A DNA stretch of 64,000 nt from Corynebacterium sp. ACRQK (GCF_022345965.1 NZ_JAKRMU010000008.1:1-64000); one strand, 5' to 3'; counted from the first letter of the stretch, positions 34,107 to 43,638 are shown. Numbers and translations: made by a program. The notes: generated from the letters alone by a model not told the origin.

Positions 34107-35396
34107 ATGGCAGCAATCATTGTCGTAGGCGCCCAGTGGGGCGACGAAGGTAAAGGCAAAGCTACCGACATTCTGGGCGGGAAGGTCGACTACGTAGTCA
34201 AGCCCAACGGCGGCAACAACGCCGGCCACACCGTCGTCGTCGGCGGCGAAAAGTACGAACTCAAGCTGCTTCCCGCAGGTGTGCTTTCCGAAAACGCCAC
34301 GCCCATCATCGGCAACGGCTGCGTGGTGAACCTGGAGGCGCTTTTCGAGGAGATCGACGGGCTGGAGGCCCGCGGTGCAAACGCCTCCCGCCTGCGCGTT
34401 TCCGCCAACGCGCAGCTGGTGGCGCCCTACCACGTGGCCATCGACCGCGTGGCCGAGCGCTTCCTGGGCAAGCGCGCCATCGGCACCACCGGCCGCGGCA
34501 TCGGCCCGACCTACGCCGATAAGGTCTCCCGCGTGGGCATCCGCGCCCAGGACCTGCTGGACGAATCCATCCTGCGCCAGAAGATCGAATCCGCACTGGA
34601 CCAGAAGAACCAGATCCTTGTGAAGATCTACAACCGTCGCGCCGTCGACGTGGACGAGGTTGTGGACTACTTCCTTTCCTACGCCGATCGCCTGAAGCCG
34701 ATGCTGATCGATGCGACGACGGAGCTGAACCAAGCTCTTGACGCCGGTAAGTCTGTGCTGATGGAGGGTGGCCAGGCCACGATGCTAGACGTGGACCACG
34801 GCACGTATCCCTTCGTGACTTCCTCTAACCCCACCACTGGCGGCGCATGCGTGGGTACGGGCATTGGTCCGACGCGCATTACCGCATCGCTGGGCATCAT
34901 CAAGGCCTACACCACCCGCGTGGGTGCCGGACCGTTCCCAACGGAGCTGTTCGACAAGTGGGGCGAGTTCCTGCAGACCACCGGCGGCGAAGTTGGCGTG
35001 AACACCGGGCGCAAGCGCCGCTGTGGCTGGTACGACTCCGTGATCGCCCGCTACGCCTCCCGCGTGAACGGCTTCACCGACTACTTCCTGACGAAGCTGG
35101 ACGTGCTGACCGGCATCGGCGAAATCCCGATCTGCGTAGCCTACGACGTGGATGGCGTGCGCCACGACGAGATGCCGATGACGCAGACCGAGTTCCACCA
35201 CGCCACCCCGATCTACGAGACCATGCCCGCGTGGGACGAGGACATCACCGACTGCAAGACTTTCGAGGAGCTGCCGGAGAAGGCGCAGGATTACGTCAAG
35301 CGTCTGGAGGAGCTGTCCGGCTGCCGGATCTCCTACATTGGCGTGGGGCCGGGCCGCGACCAGACCATCGTCATCAACGACGTCGCGGAGAGTTAG
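34107..35396 (+). CDS. purA: Adenylosuccinate synthetase
   Basis: 429 residues, standard length. The GTP-binding [11 protein letters not shown] at the N-terminus, the [11 protein letters not shown] motif, [14 protein letters not shown] and the C-terminal [15 protein letters not shown] region are all present. It joins IMP to aspartate with GTP in AMP synthesis. There is no nearby ribosome-binding site (AGAGGA is about 16 nt upstream), so translation may depend on an A/T-rich leader. Single gene; no partner in the window. Confidence 0.97.
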   Translation: MAAIIVVGAQWGDEGKGKATDILGGKVDYVVKPNGGNNAGHTVVVGGEKYELKLLPAGVLSENATPIIGNGCVVNLEALFEEIDGLEARGANASRLRVSANAQLVAPYHVAIDRVAERFLGKRAIGTTGRGIGPTYADKVSRVGIRAQDLLDESILRQKIESALDQKNQILVKIYNRRAVDVDEVVDYFLSYADRLKPMLIDATTELNQALDAGKSVLMEGGQATMLDVDHGTYPFVTSSNPTTGGACVGTGIGPTRITASLGIIKAYTTRVGAGPFPTELFDKWGEFLQTTGGEVGVNTGRKRRCGWYDSVIARYASRVNGFTDYFLTKLDVLTGIGEIPICVAYDVDGVRHDEMPMTQTEFHHATPIYETMPAWDEDITDCKTFEELPEKAQDYVKRLEELSGCRISYIGVGPGRDQTIVINDVAES

Positions 35397-35397
35397 G

Positions 35398-35426
35398 GCG
35401 CTGCGCTAGAGTGCGCTGCGCTAGAG
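35398..35426 (+). repeat. 14-bp tandem direct repeat after purA
   Basis: GCGCTGCGCTAGAG occurs at 35398-35411 and 35413-35426, a 15-bp period. Just downstream of the purA stop; no function evident. Confidence 0.6.
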
Positions 35427-35539
35427 CGCGGACAGCGTGGCATCCAGCGGTGGTACGGGGAGAGGCTTGAGGTGAGCGCGATTATCCTGCAGGACCTCGA
35501 GTCTACTGAGGAGCGACGGGGGTGAATGCCGGAAAGATC

Positions 35540-35566
35540 CGAATATTTTTAAAAGGAAAATATTCG
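35540..35566. promoter_or_regulatory. 10-bp inverted repeat before the acyl-CoA ligase
   Basis: CGAATATTTT (35540-35549) and AAAATATTCG (35557-35566) are perfect arms with a 7-nt spacer, about 80 bp before the start codon. Looks like an operator for a TetR-type or similar dimeric regulator. Confidence 0.6.
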
Positions 35567-35575
35567 TTCGGCGAC

Positions 35576-35589
35576 GTGATGCACATCAC
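35576..35589. promoter_or_regulatory. GlxR/CRP-type site before the acyl-CoA ligase
   Basis: GTGA-N6-TCAC matches the core of the corynebacterial cAMP-dependent regulator GlxR (TGTGA-N6-TCACA); flanking bases deviate. Located 57 bp before the start codon. Confidence 0.5.
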
Positions 35590-35646
35590 TCGCTTAAGGT
35601 TTGTCTTACATTGCAAGCGCAGACCCCGGCTACAAGGAGAGAAACT

Positions 35647-37269
35647 ATGCCGATCCAGAGCCCACAGCAGGAAATCGACATCCCGAACAGCACAATCTAC
35701 GACGTACTTTTCGGCAACATCGCCGAAGAAGACCTCGGTCGCATCGCCATCACGGACGATGCCACGGGATCGCAAACCACCTACGGGGAACTCAAGGCTC
35801 TTATTGACGCCTTCGCGGGCGCACTGGCCGAACGCGGAGTCAAGCCAGGCACGGTCGTCGGGCTGCACTGCCCGAACAGCCTCGCTTTCGCGGTCGCCTT
35901 CCACGGCATTCTCCGCGCCGGGGCGACTGTTTCTACCTTGGGGTCACTGCTGAACGCCCACGACGTGGCAAAACAGCTTAAGGACTCTGGTGCGACGTAT
36001 GTGCTGACGACCAAGCTGCTGGGAGAAGCGGGCGTCCAAGGTGCGGAAGAAGCAGGCATCGACCCGAGCAACATCATCGACCTCACCGACGAAACAACTG
36101 GCCTGAAGGCGCTGGTGGGGGAGCGTCGCTCCGCGCCGGAGGTCACCATCGACCCGGCGACTCACGTGGCGGTGCTGCCGTACTCGTCGGGCACCACGGG
36201 CGTGCCGAAGGGCGTGCGTCTGAGCCACCGCAACCTCGTGGCGAACATCCTGCAGATCGGCGTGCGGCTCGGCCCCAACGGCCTGGACCGCGACTCCGTG
36301 GTGATGTGCGTGCTGCCGTTCTTCCACATCTACGGCATGAATGTCCTGCTGAACTCCTGCCTGTACGTGCGCGCCCACGTGGTGACCATGCCCAGCTTCG
36401 ACCTGGAGAAGTTCCTGGCGGCACATCAGAAGCACGGCATCACGTTCACCTTCATCGCCCCGCCGATCGCCGTGGCGCTGGCCAAGCACCCGCTGGTGGA
36501 CAAGTTCGACATCGGCTCCCTGGAGACCGTACTTTCCGGCGCGGCGGCCCTGGATGGGCAGCTTGCAAACGCGGTGGCCAACCGCCTGGGCGTGCGCATC
36601 CTGCAGGGCTTCGGCATGACGGAAACCAGCCCCGTCACTAGCGTGAGTGACGTCGGAGTTACGCCACTGGATTCCATCGGCCTGCCGGTCTCCAACACGG
36701 AGGTGAAGATCGTGGACATCATGACAGAAGACCTCGAGGAGATTCACCCGCCCGCGAACGAGGGCGAGCGTTCCATCGAAGGCGAAATGTGGGTACGTGG
36801 CCCGCAGGTGATGCTCGGTTACCTTAACAACGAGGAAGCCACCGCCAACACCATCACCCCCGACGGATGGCTGCGCACTGGAGACATCGCGAATCTAGAC
36901 CACCTGGGCAACGCCTACGTGGTCGACCGCATGAAGGAGCTGATCAAGTACAAGGGCTACCAGGTCGCTCCGGCCGAGCTGGAAGCGCTGCTGATGACCC
37001 ACGAGGCCATTGCGGACGCGGCCGTGGTCGGTTACCTGCGCGAATCAGATGGCGAAGAGCTGCCGCGTGCATTCCTGGTGCTGCAGCAGGGAGTGGACCC
37101 GAACGACCCGGCCGTGAGTGCGGAAGCACTGATGGAGTGGGTTGCCGAGCGGGTGACTCCGTACAAGAAGATCCGCATGGTCGAGTTCATCGCCGCGATC
37201 CCGAAGTCCAGCACGGGCAAGATCCTGCGCAAGGATCTGAAGAACGTGCCCGTGGCAGCTAAGGCCTAG
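35647..37269 (+). CDS. AMP-dependent acyl-CoA synthetase (4-coumarate-CoA ligase-like)
   Basis: 540 residues of the ANL superfamily. Motifs in order: P-loop LPYSSGTTGVPKGV, GFGMTETSPVT, DGWLRTGDIANLD, and the C-terminal Lys in PKSSTGKILRKDL. It activates a carboxylic acid to an acyl-AMP and then an acyl-CoA. The sequence fits plant-type 4CL-like enzymes, so an aryl or medium-chain acid is likely; specificity is inferred. ACAAGGAG lies 8 nt before the ATG. Upstream are an inverted repeat and a GlxR-type site. The next gene is convergent. Confidence 0.9.
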   Translation: MPIQSPQQEIDIPNSTIYDVLFGNIAEEDLGRIAITDDATGSQTTYGELKALIDAFAGALAERGVKPGTVVGLHCPNSLAFAVAFHGILRAGATVSTLGSLLNAHDVAKQLKDSGATYVLTTKLLGEAGVQGAEEAGIDPSNIIDLTDETTGLKALVGERRSAPEVTIDPATHVAVLPYSSGTTGVPKGVRLSHRNLVANILQIGVRLGPNGLDRDSVVMCVLPFFHIYGMNVLLNSCLYVRAHVVTMPSFDLEKFLAAHQKHGITFTFIAPPIAVALAKHPLVDKFDIGSLETVLSGAAALDGQLANAVANRLGVRILQGFGMTETSPVTSVSDVGVTPLDSIGLPVSNTEVKIVDIMTEDLEEIHPPANEGERSIEGEMWVRGPQVMLGYLNNEEATANTITPDGWLRTGDIANLDHLGNAYVVDRMKELIKYKGYQVAPAELEALLMTHEAIADAAVVGYLRESDGEELPRAFLVLQQGVDPNDPAVSAEALMEWVAERVTPYKKIRMVEFIAAIPKSSTGKILRKDLKNVPVAAKA

Positions 37270-37274
37270 CGGCG

Positions 37275-38291
37275 CTAGAAATCCCAGTCATCCTCCTCCG
37301 TTGATTCCGCCCGCCCGATCACGTAGGAGGATCCGGAGCCGCTAAAGAAGTCGTGTGTTTCGTTGGAATCCGGCGCCAGGGCGGCGATGATCTCCGGCTC
37401 CGTTTTCGCCGCTTCTTCTTCGTATTGCGGTGGGTACCCCAGATTCATCAGCGCCTTATCCGCGTTGTAGTGCACGAAGGCCATCACGCCGTCGATCAGC
37501 GTTTTCTCGTCGGCTAAAGCTTCGCCGTACAGATCTCCGGAGTACTCCTTCTCTAACTCCAGAAGTTCCTCCACTAGTGTGAATGTGAACTCCTCGAGCT
37601 CCGCCGAGCGCTCCGGGTGGGCCTCTAGCCCTCGCTGGAATTTGTATCCCGAGTAGTACCCGTGGACGGCCTTGTCACGCAGGATCAACCGGATCATGTC
37701 GGCTGTATTCATCAGCGTGCCACGGCAGCTAAACCACAGCGGTAGGTAGAACCCGGCGTATAGCAGCAGGGAGGACAGTAGCGTGGCGGCGACCTTCCGC
37801 TTGAGTGGGTCGTCCCCGTAGTAGTGCTGCATCACTGCCGTCGCTCGGCGCTGCAGGGCTGGGTTACCGATGGCCCAGGTATAGGCGGCGTTGATTTCCT
37901 CGCTGCTGCACATCGTGCTGAACACACTGCTGTAGCTGCGCGCGTGAACGGCCTGCATAAAGGCGATGTTTGCGTAGACCGCTTGTTCGTGTTCGGTGCG
38001 GGCATCCGGGATCTGGCTGATCTCACCAACGGTCGCCTGCACAGTATCCAGCAGCGTGAGCCCGGTGAATACCTTGGTGGTCAGCTCGCGTTCTGCGTCC
38101 GTCAGTGCGTTCCAGGCTGGCAGGTCGTTGGACAGCGGTACTTTCTCTGGCAGCCAGAAGTTGCTGGTCAGCCGCTGCCAGATCTCCAGGTCCTTCTGGT
38201 CGTCCAGCCGGTTCCAATTCACCGGCCGCAGCGGCCGGGCGGGGTCGTGCGGCCATTGGGGTGGGGTTTGGGAGCGCGTGAGGTAGCTCAT
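37275..38291 (-). CDS. nrdF: Ribonucleotide reductase R2 subunit with QSK metal-site substitutions (class Ie-like NrdF)
   Basis: 338 residues, aligning along its whole length with class Ib NrdF. Retained: Asp82 (LLDTVQ), His116 and radical-region Tyr120 in AVHARSYSSVF, His210, and the C-terminal DDWDF tail that docks on NrdE. Changed: the metal-ligand glutamates are Gln113 (FMQAVH for FMESVH), Ser173 (LLSS for LLES) and Lys207 (RDKAVH for RDESVH). This Q-S-K triplet is the known signature of class Ie R2 proteins, which need no metal and use a DOPA radical made with NrdI. The start follows GGAAA; 58 bp separates it from nrdI. No nrdE or nrdH is in the window. Confidence 0.92.
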   Translation of the reverse strand: MSYLTRSQTPPQWPHDPARPLRPVNWNRLDDQKDLEIWQRLTSNFWLPEKVPLSNDLPAWNALTDAERELTTKVFTGLTLLDTVQATVGEISQIPDARTEHEQAVYANIAFMQAVHARSYSSVFSTMCSSEEINAAYTWAIGNPALQRRATAVMQHYYGDDPLKRKVAATLLSSLLLYAGFYLPLWFSCRGTLMNTADMIRLILRDKAVHGYYSGYKFQRGLEAHPERSAELEEFTFTLVEELLELEKEYSGDLYGEALADEKTLIDGVMAFVHYNADKALMNLGYPPQYEEEAAKTEPEIIAALAPDSNETHDFFSGSGSSYVIGRAESTEEDDWDF

Positions 38292-38349
38292 TGTTTCCTT
38301 TCTGATTCTTCTCGATCGTGTCATTCTGCTTGTGTCTTATTGCTCTGTC

Positions 38350-38793
38350 TTATGGACGCCACATCTCCCCGCCAGTCCGATCCCAGAACTCCCGGATGCC
38401 TTCCCGAACACGGGCAACATCGCGGGCCGTGCCGAGCAATTCAAAGCGATAGAGCTCCGGCACCTGGCACTTGGCAGCGATTGTTGGTCCAGCGCAGCAG
38501 TATGCCGTACCGAAATTCCTGTTTCCGCTGGTGATCACACCCCTGATGAGAGAGCGGTTATGTGAATTGTTGAGGAAGGTGATGACTTGCCTGGGCACCG
38601 CCTTCCGTGGGTCACCTCCGCCATAGGTTGGGGTGATGAGCACATAGGGCTCGTCGACGATGAGCTCCGGCTCCTTGCGCCGCAAGGGGATGCGGCGGGC
38701 GGGAATGTCCAACTTGTCGACGAATCGGCGGGTGTTTTCGGAGGCAGAGGAGAAGTAAACGATGCGCGACTGCGAGACCGCGATTGGTTGCAT
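38350..38793 (-). CDS. nrdI: NrdI flavoprotein
   Basis: 147 residues. The flavodoxin-like [15 protein letters not shown], the [22 protein letters not shown] loop and [14 protein letters not shown] are NrdI signatures. NrdI supplies an oxidant, probably superoxide, to activate the R2 subunit; in class Ie enzymes it makes the tyrosine into DOPA. The ATG has AGAGG about 5-9 nt upstream. It is upstream of nrdF with a 58-bp gap and divergent from a PNPOx-like gene across a region rich in GAACTTT repeats. Confidence 0.93.
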   Translation of the reverse strand: MQPIAVSQSRIVYFSSASENTRRFVDKLDIPARRIPLRRKEPELIVDEPYVLITPTYGGGDPRKAVPRQVITFLNNSHNRSLIRGVITSGNRNFGTAYCCAGPTIAAKCQVPELYRFELLGTARDVARVREGIREFWDRTGGEMWRP

Positions 38794-38870
38794 TGGGGGA
38801 GAGGTCCTTTACAGCTTGTTGCTAGTTGGAGCTGGTTGTTCGTTGGGGTAAATATCCATAAACTAGCTTC

Positions 38871-38919
38871 CAAAAGTTCAATGACACGAACTTTACAACA
38901 ACAAGATATTGAACTTTTG
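38871..38919. promoter_or_regulatory. GAACTTT repeat cluster between nrdI and the PNPOx-like gene
   Basis: CAAAAGTTCAAT (38871-38882) and ATTGAACTTTTG (38908-38919) are a perfect 12-bp inverted repeat with a 25-nt gap; a third GAACTTT (38888-38894) lies between. It does not match the NrdR-box consensus I know. Likely control region of nrdIF. Confidence 0.6.
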
Positions 38920-39005
38920 TGTAGGGTGCCTGGTGTATCCAAGTTCACACCGCGTACGCGGCTGCGTAGTGCGGAATACGCCAGAGAGAAGAAAGGAAAA
39001 AGCTC

Positions 39006-39437
39006 GTGGCGAAGCTAACCCAAGAAATGAAAGACATGATCGATGCACAGCTGCCGTACCTGGCGACTGTGACCGACGGCGAGACGCTACTGCCGGACAT
39101 CGGTCCGAAACGCAGCTTGCGCGTGTGGGATGACGAGACGCTGATCTATAACGAAAACACCGGCCGGCAACACCTGGAAAACCTACGGGCCGGTTCAAAG
39201 GCCGCTGTGGCGGTCGTGGATTGGGCAGAGCTAGACGGGTACCGGTTTATCGGTCCAGCAGAACTGTTTCACGAAGGGCCGGTGTGGGACGCGGCGGTGA
39301 AGTTCGCCGAGGAAAAGGGGCACAACCCACCGAAGATGGCGGTGCTGATCCACATTGAGCAGATCTACACCCTCATGCTCGGCAAGAATGCTGGCCGGTT
39401 GTTGGCCAGCGATGACGAGTCCCTGATGGTGGACTAA
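39006..39437 (+). CDS. Pyridoxamine 5'-phosphate oxidase-family flavin-binding protein
   Basis: 143 residues, one split-barrel PNPOx-like domain: LPYLATVTDGETLLPDIGPKRSLRVWDDETLIYNENTGRQHLENL, then VAVVDWAELDGYRFIGPAEL. Such proteins bind FMN or F420 and reduce small substrates; the substrate is unknown. The GTG at 39006 has AGGAAAA 5-7 nt upstream. Convergent by 4 bp with the APH-type gene, divergent from nrdI. Confidence 0.8.
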   Translation: MAKLTQEMKDMIDAQLPYLATVTDGETLLPDIGPKRSLRVWDDETLIYNENTGRQHLENLRAGSKAAVAVVDWAELDGYRFIGPAELFHEGPVWDAAVKFAEEKGHNPPKMAVLIHIEQIYTLMLGKNAGRLLASDDESLMVD

Positions 39438-40534
39438 AAACCGTATTCGCGGGCGGTGATAGCCGCCTGGTTAACGATCCACTCCACCATCTCCTGTGTC
39501 GGGGCGCCGGAAATGGCCTGGTTGGAGGGGTTATTCATTACGCGGCGCACCACGCCCTCCACGATGATGGCGACCTTCCACAGGCCCAGCACGTGCCAGT
39601 AGGCCAGCGCCTGGCGTTCGCGATCGGAATTCTTACCTGCCTTCTGCAGGTATCGCTCCGCCAGCGCCTCCGGGGTGGGGAATCCGTCGGCCAGCGCGGC
39701 CTCGAAGCCAGGCAGCTGCAGGCCATTCTTGACCGGCCAATACGCCATCAGGGAGCCGATGTCCGACAGCGGGGCGCCAAGCGTCGTCAATTCCCAATCC
39801 AGCACCGCGTTGATCTTTCCGGTATCCGGGTCTGCAATGATGTTGCCGATATGCAGGTCGCCGTGGACCAGCACGGTCTCGTCCTGCTCCGGAATCTTCG
39901 CCACCAGCAGCTGCGTCAGTTCGTCCAGCGCCGGCAGCTCGCGGGTCTTCGTCTTATCCCACTGGCCCGTCCAGCGCCGTAGCTGCCGTGGGGCGTAGGG
40001 TTTGTGCGACGCCAAGTCGCCCAAACCCACAGACTTCAGATCCACGCTGTGGATCGCCGCCATCGCGTCGATCAGTCCGTCGGCGATCTTGCCGCGCACC
40101 TCGGGCGTAATGCTGTCCGCAACCTTCATGGAGTTGACGGTCACACCTTCGATGGCGGACATGGCGATCACCGGCACGTCGGCCACCTGCTTACTGCCTT
40201 CGCCGTGAGCTTCACCGCGACTTGCACGGTGGCTTTCCTCCCAGTCCGTCGAGCTGCCGTAGATCTTTGGCACCGGCACATCCGTGTTTTCTAGTGCGGC
40301 CATGATCTTGCCCTCGCGGACCACATCGTGGGCGCTGGCGGTCAGCGTGCCCAGGGGTGGACGGCGCACAACCACGCGCTTGCCCTGGGAATCTGTGGCC
40401 AGGTACGTCAGGTTCGATTGCCCCGCGCCGATGCGCTGCAGGGAGATGCCGTCCGCGCCGCCTCCCAGTCCGGCTACGTCGTGCAGCCAGCTGGCCAGGT
40501 GGGCGTCAGAAAAAGGGTTAGAGTTACTGGTCAC
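39434..40534 (-). CDS. APH-family phosphotransferase associated with acyl-CoA dehydrogenase
   Basis: 366 residues. An aminoglycoside-phosphotransferase/choline-kinase fold: a [12 protein letters not shown] start, KIYGSS, the catalytic loop [15 protein letters not shown] and metal Asp in [11 protein letters not shown]. This is the bacterial counterpart of the kinase domain of ACAD10/ACAD11, which phosphorylates 4-hydroxy acyl-CoAs so that a partner dehydrogenase can process them. Here the partner is the next gene upstream, overlapping by 11 bp. The GTG start at 40534 has GAGGAAG upstream. So a role in 4-hydroxy-fatty-acid or gamma-lactone use is a good inference. Confidence 0.85.
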   Translation of the reverse strand: MTSNSNPFSDAHLASWLHDVAGLGGGADGISLQRIGAGQSNLTYLATDSQGKRVVVRRPPLGTLTASAHDVVREGKIMAALENTDVPVPKIYGSSTDWEESHRASRGEAHGEGSKQVADVPVIAMSAIEGVTVNSMKVADSITPEVRGKIADGLIDAMAAIHSVDLKSVGLGDLASHKPYAPRQLRRWTGQWDKTKTRELPALDELTQLLVAKIPEQDETVLVHGDLHIGNIIADPDTGKINAVLDWELTTLGAPLSDIGSLMAYWPVKNGLQLPGFEAALADGFPTPEALAERYLQKAGKNSDRERQALAYWHVLGLWKVAIIVEGVVRRVMNNPSNQAISGAPTQEMVEWIVNQAAITAREYGF

Positions 40535-41777
40535 GGTACTTCCTCAATTCGGCTCGGGCGATGGTCATACGGTGCACCTCATCCGGGCCGTCGGCTAGGC
40601 GCAGGGTGCGCAGGCCCGCCCACATGGCGGCCAGGGGAGTGTCGTCGGTGACACCCTCCCCGCCGTGTACCTGAATAGCCTGGTCAACGATCCGCAGAGC
40701 CATCGCGGGGGCGGCCACCTTGATGGCGGCGATCTCTTGGCGGGCGGCCTTGTTTCCAACCGTGTCCATCATCCAGGCTGCTTTCATGGTCAGCAGGCGC
40801 GCCTGCTCGATGTCGATGCGAGCCTGGGCGATCTGGTCGCGGATGTTGTCGCGGTTAGCCAAAGGCTTGCCGAAAGCAGTGCGGGACATGGCGCGGGTGC
40901 ACATGAGCTCCAGGGCGCGCTCGGCCATTCCAATGGCGCGCATGCAGTGGTGGATGCGGCCCGGGCCCAGGCGGTCCTGGGAGATCTTAAAGCCCATGCC
41001 CTCGCCGCCGAGGATGTCCTTATCCGGCACGAAGACGTCCTTGAAGTGGACCTCCGCGTGGCCTTCGCGGTCGTGGTAACCGAATACTGGCAGGTTGCGC
41101 ACGATTGCCACGCCGGGTGCGTCCGCGGGCACGGCGAGCATGGATTGCTGGCGGTGGATCTCCGCGTCCGGGCTGGTCTTGCCCATCACGATCATCACCT
41201 TCAGGTGCGGGTGCATGCCGTTGGAGGTGAACCACTTGCGGCCGTTGAGCACGTAGCCGCCGTCGGTGCGCTCCATGCTCATGCGCACGTTGGTGGCATC
41301 GCTGGAGGCCACGCCCGGCTCCGTCATGGCAAACGCGGAGCGGATTTCGCCGCTGAGCAGGGGTTCCAGGTACTTCTCCCGGTGTTCGTCGGTGCCGTAG
41401 AGCTCGAAGACCTCCATGTTGCCGGTGTCCGGGGCGTTGCAGTTGCAGGCCTCGGGGGCGAGGTGCATGGACCGGCCCATGATCTCCGCCAGGGGCGCGT
41501 ACTCGGCATTGGTCAGGCCCGGGCGGTTGCTATCCCCACCTGTACCGCCAGCGCTACCAGCCCCGCCAGCGCCGAGGTGGGGGTGGAACAGGTTCCACAG
41601 GCCGCGCTTCTTCGCCTCGGCCTTTAGCTCGTCGAGGATGGCGGGGAAGTGGTGCGGGTCGCCGGATTCGCGCATTTGCTGCTCGTACACGGCTTCGGCC
41701 GGGTAGATGCACTCGTCCATGAATTCGGTGAGCTTGCCTTGGTACTCCAAGGACCGTTCGCTGTGTTGGAAGTCCAC
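40524..41777 (-). CDS. Acyl-CoA dehydrogenase, ACAD10/11-type
   Basis: 417 residues. [16 protein letters not shown] (flavin/substrate), WFTSNGMHP, the [24 protein letters not shown] core and the C-terminal [34 protein letters not shown] mark the long-chain, ACAD10/11-like group. It oxidises an acyl-CoA, with electrons to ETF. Its 3' end overlaps the APH gene by 11 bp and it starts 7 bp after the SDR gene; the three are one operon. The kinase partner suggests that 4-hydroxyacyl-CoAs are the substrate. Confidence 0.88.
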   Translation of the reverse strand: MDFQHSERSLEYQGKLTEFMDECIYPAEAVYEQQMRESGDPHHFPAILDELKAEAKKRGLWNLFHPHLGAGGAGSAGGTGGDSNRPGLTNAEYAPLAEIMGRSMHLAPEACNCNAPDTGNMEVFELYGTDEHREKYLEPLLSGEIRSAFAMTEPGVASSDATNVRMSMERTDGGYVLNGRKWFTSNGMHPHLKVMIVMGKTSPDAEIHRQQSMLAVPADAPGVAIVRNLPVFGYHDREGHAEVHFKDVFVPDKDILGGEGMGFKISQDRLGPGRIHHCMRAIGMAERALELMCTRAMSRTAFGKPLANRDNIRDQIAQARIDIEQARLLTMKAAWMMDTVGNKAARQEIAAIKVAAPAMALRIVDQAIQVHGGEGVTDDTPLAAMWAGLRTLRLADGPDEVHRMTIARAELRKYRDQ

Positions 41778-41784
41778 TGTTTTC

Positions 41785-42657
41785 TTACCTTTCGACGCCA
41801 GATTGTCCGTCAGTGGGCTTATCCTTAGCGCTGGAATTTCCGGGGGTGGTCACGTCGATGGTCTTGTTGCCTACGAGCATTCCGCCGTCGACCACGAGGT
41901 TCTCGCCGGTGAGCCAGGAGCTGGTGGGTGCGGCCAGGAATGCGATGGCATCGGCGATGTCCTCTGGCTCGCCGATACGGCCAGCGGGGATCAGAGTGGA
42001 GGTGGAGTCTTCGTTCTCCTTCCACAGCGCCTCCGAGAGCTTGGTGCGGACCACGCCGGGGGAGATGCTGTTTACGCGGATGCGTGGAGCGAGTTCGCGG
42101 GCCATCTGCTTGGTCAGGTGCAGCAGGGCGGCCTTGGAGGCGTTGTACAAGCCGATGTAGTCCTCCATGGACAGGGCACCGATGCTGGAGACGTTCACGA
42201 CCGCACCGGCGGGGCCGCCATTGCGGGCGGCCTTGCCGAGGCCTGCTTCGATGGCGGCGCTGGTCCAGATGACTGGTCCGATGGTGTTGATCTGGAAGAC
42301 CTTCGCCATGATCTCCGCTGATTGCTTGTGCACGGGCCCGAACGCGGGGTTCGTGCCCGCGTTGTTGATGAGTACATCGAGACGGCCGAATTCCTTGACC
42401 GCCTGGGTGCAGGCCTTCTTCGCTGCCTCGGGGTCTGCAACGTGGGCGGCGATGCCGATCACACGGCCAGCGTTGGGGTTTTGTTTCTGTGCGGCTGCCT
42501 GCAGTTCTTCGGCGGCGGGGACGACGGTCTCCGGTTTGCGGCCGGTGATGACCACGTTCGCGCCACTGGCTGCGAGCTGCAGTGCGGTGGCGTGCCCGAT
42601 GCCACGGGTACCGCCGGTGATGATGGCGGTCAGCCCGGCGTAGTCGTATTTACTCAT
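41785..42657 (-). CDS. Short-chain dehydrogenase/reductase (FabG-like)
   Basis: 290 residues. [18 protein letters not shown] and the catalytic [12 protein letters not shown] (Tyr-x-x-x-Lys) are intact; [10 protein letters not shown] follows. The last 25 residues form a charged, disordered tail. An AAAGGA site precedes the ATG. First gene of the SDR, acyl-CoA dehydrogenase, APH operon. Probably handles a hydroxyacyl intermediate. A 9-bp inverted repeat is upstream. Confidence 0.87.
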   Translation of the reverse strand: MSKYDYAGLTAIITGGTRGIGHATALQLAASGANVVITGRKPETVVPAAEELQAAAQKQNPNAGRVIGIAAHVADPEAAKKACTQAVKEFGRLDVLINNAGTNPAFGPVHKQSAEIMAKVFQINTIGPVIWTSAAIEAGLGKAARNGGPAGAVVNVSSIGALSMEDYIGLYNASKAALLHLTKQMARELAPRIRVNSISPGVVRTKLSEALWKENEDSTSTLIPAGRIGEPEDIADAIAFLAAPTSSWLTGENLVVDGGMLVGNKTIDVTTPGNSSAKDKPTDGQSGVER

Positions 42658-42719
42658 TCAGGGGTCCTTTGCAGGGTTCGGTACGGGAGTTGGGATTGAG
42701 CTTGAGCTGTGACTCGCAT

Positions 42720-42745
42720 CATATGCAGGTGGCGGGCTGCATATG
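42720..42745. promoter_or_regulatory. 9-bp inverted repeat between the SDR operon and the phosphatase gene
   Basis: CATATGCAG (42720-42728) and CTGCATATG (42737-42745), a perfect match with an 8-nt spacer. Candidate operator of the lipid-degradation operon, about 65 bp before the SDR start. Confidence 0.6.
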
Positions 42746-42828
42746 TGAAGGATCGCAAAACTAAAGACATTCGGGTGTGAGTGAGGGACACTGGCCTGAG
42801 GTCTTAGAAAAGTTTGGAGTTCTAGAAA

Positions 42829-43638
42829 ATGGGGATTTTGTACCTGGTGCGCCATGGGCAGGCGAACTCTGGAGGCCTGCACACCAGCGATGTCGCAGAC
42901 GGCGCCATGGAGGAAACCTACGACCGCCTGACATCCCTCGGGCACGAGCAAGCCGCGGCGACCGGGCGTAGCTTGGCCGCGCGTATCGGTGGGGGCGGCG
43001 GGGGAGCTCGCGCTGGTGCAGCGCAGGAGAGCGCCGCAGGCGAGAGCGCAGCGCAGCCGGTGGTGTTGTCTGGCCCGCTCGGTCGGCAGCTCAGCACAGC
43101 CGAAGGTGTTCATGCGGAACTGGAGGCCGCGGGTCTGGAACCGCAGGCCATCCGCATGGTGGAGCAGTGGCGCGAGTTTAGCTCCGACGATGTGCTAGCT
43201 CCCTACTTCCGCGCCCACTCGGACAAGCTCGCAGAGATCCGCCGGGCCTACGAAGCCGCGCGCGACAACCCCCGAGGAATGAAGGAGCACAACCGTCTGC
43301 TCGGCCGCGCCATCGACGCCGCCCTACGCGAGTGGCGCTCCACCCCAGCATTCGACGCTTTCTCCGCACAGGTCAGGCAAGGTTTTTCGGACGCCACCTC
43401 GCTTGCCACGGGAGATCAACCAGTCGTGGTGGTTACCTCTGGCGGGCCGATCTCCATGTGCGCGGCTGAGCTCATCGGCGCCGACTGGACGCGGCTGATC
43501 AACAACATCTTCACCACCTCGGTGAGCGTGTTTAGCGTTCGGAGTGCGGGTAAGGCTCAGCTGCTGAGCTTCAATGAACACGCGCACCTGGACATTCCGG
43601 ACGCATCGGGGAGCCGCCCGCTGCGCCGCTATCGTTAG
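42829..43638 (+). CDS. Histidine phosphatase family protein
   Basis: 269 residues. The N-terminal MGILYLVRHGQ has the phosphohistidine RHG (8-10), and the second conserved region is VVVVTSGGPISMCAAELIGAD, in place of the usual H-G-G pattern. LTSLGHEQAAATGRSLAARI is typical of phosphoglycerate-mutase-like proteins. A Gly/Ala-rich insert lies near residues 55-75. Substrate unknown. The GTSGGPIS segment lacks the common His of the second motif, so activity may be altered. Confidence 0.8.
   Translation: MGILYLVRHGQANSGGLHTSDVADGAMEETYDRLTSLGHEQAAATGRSLAARIGGGGGGARAGAAQESAAGESAAQPVVLSGPLGRQLSTAEGVHAELEAAGLEPQAIRMVEQWREFSSDDVLAPYFRAHSDKLAEIRRAYEAARDNPRGMKEHNRLLGRAIDAALREWRSTPAFDAFSAQVRQGFSDATSLATGDQPVVVVTSGGPISMCAAELIGADWTRLINNIFTTSVSVFSVRSAGKAQLLSFNEHAHLDIPDASGSRPLRRYR

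Noticed and set aside
38794..39005. NrdR boxes before nrdI
   Set aside because: No pair of ACACWATATATWGTGT-like 16-mers is present; the repeats there have a different core (GAACTTT).
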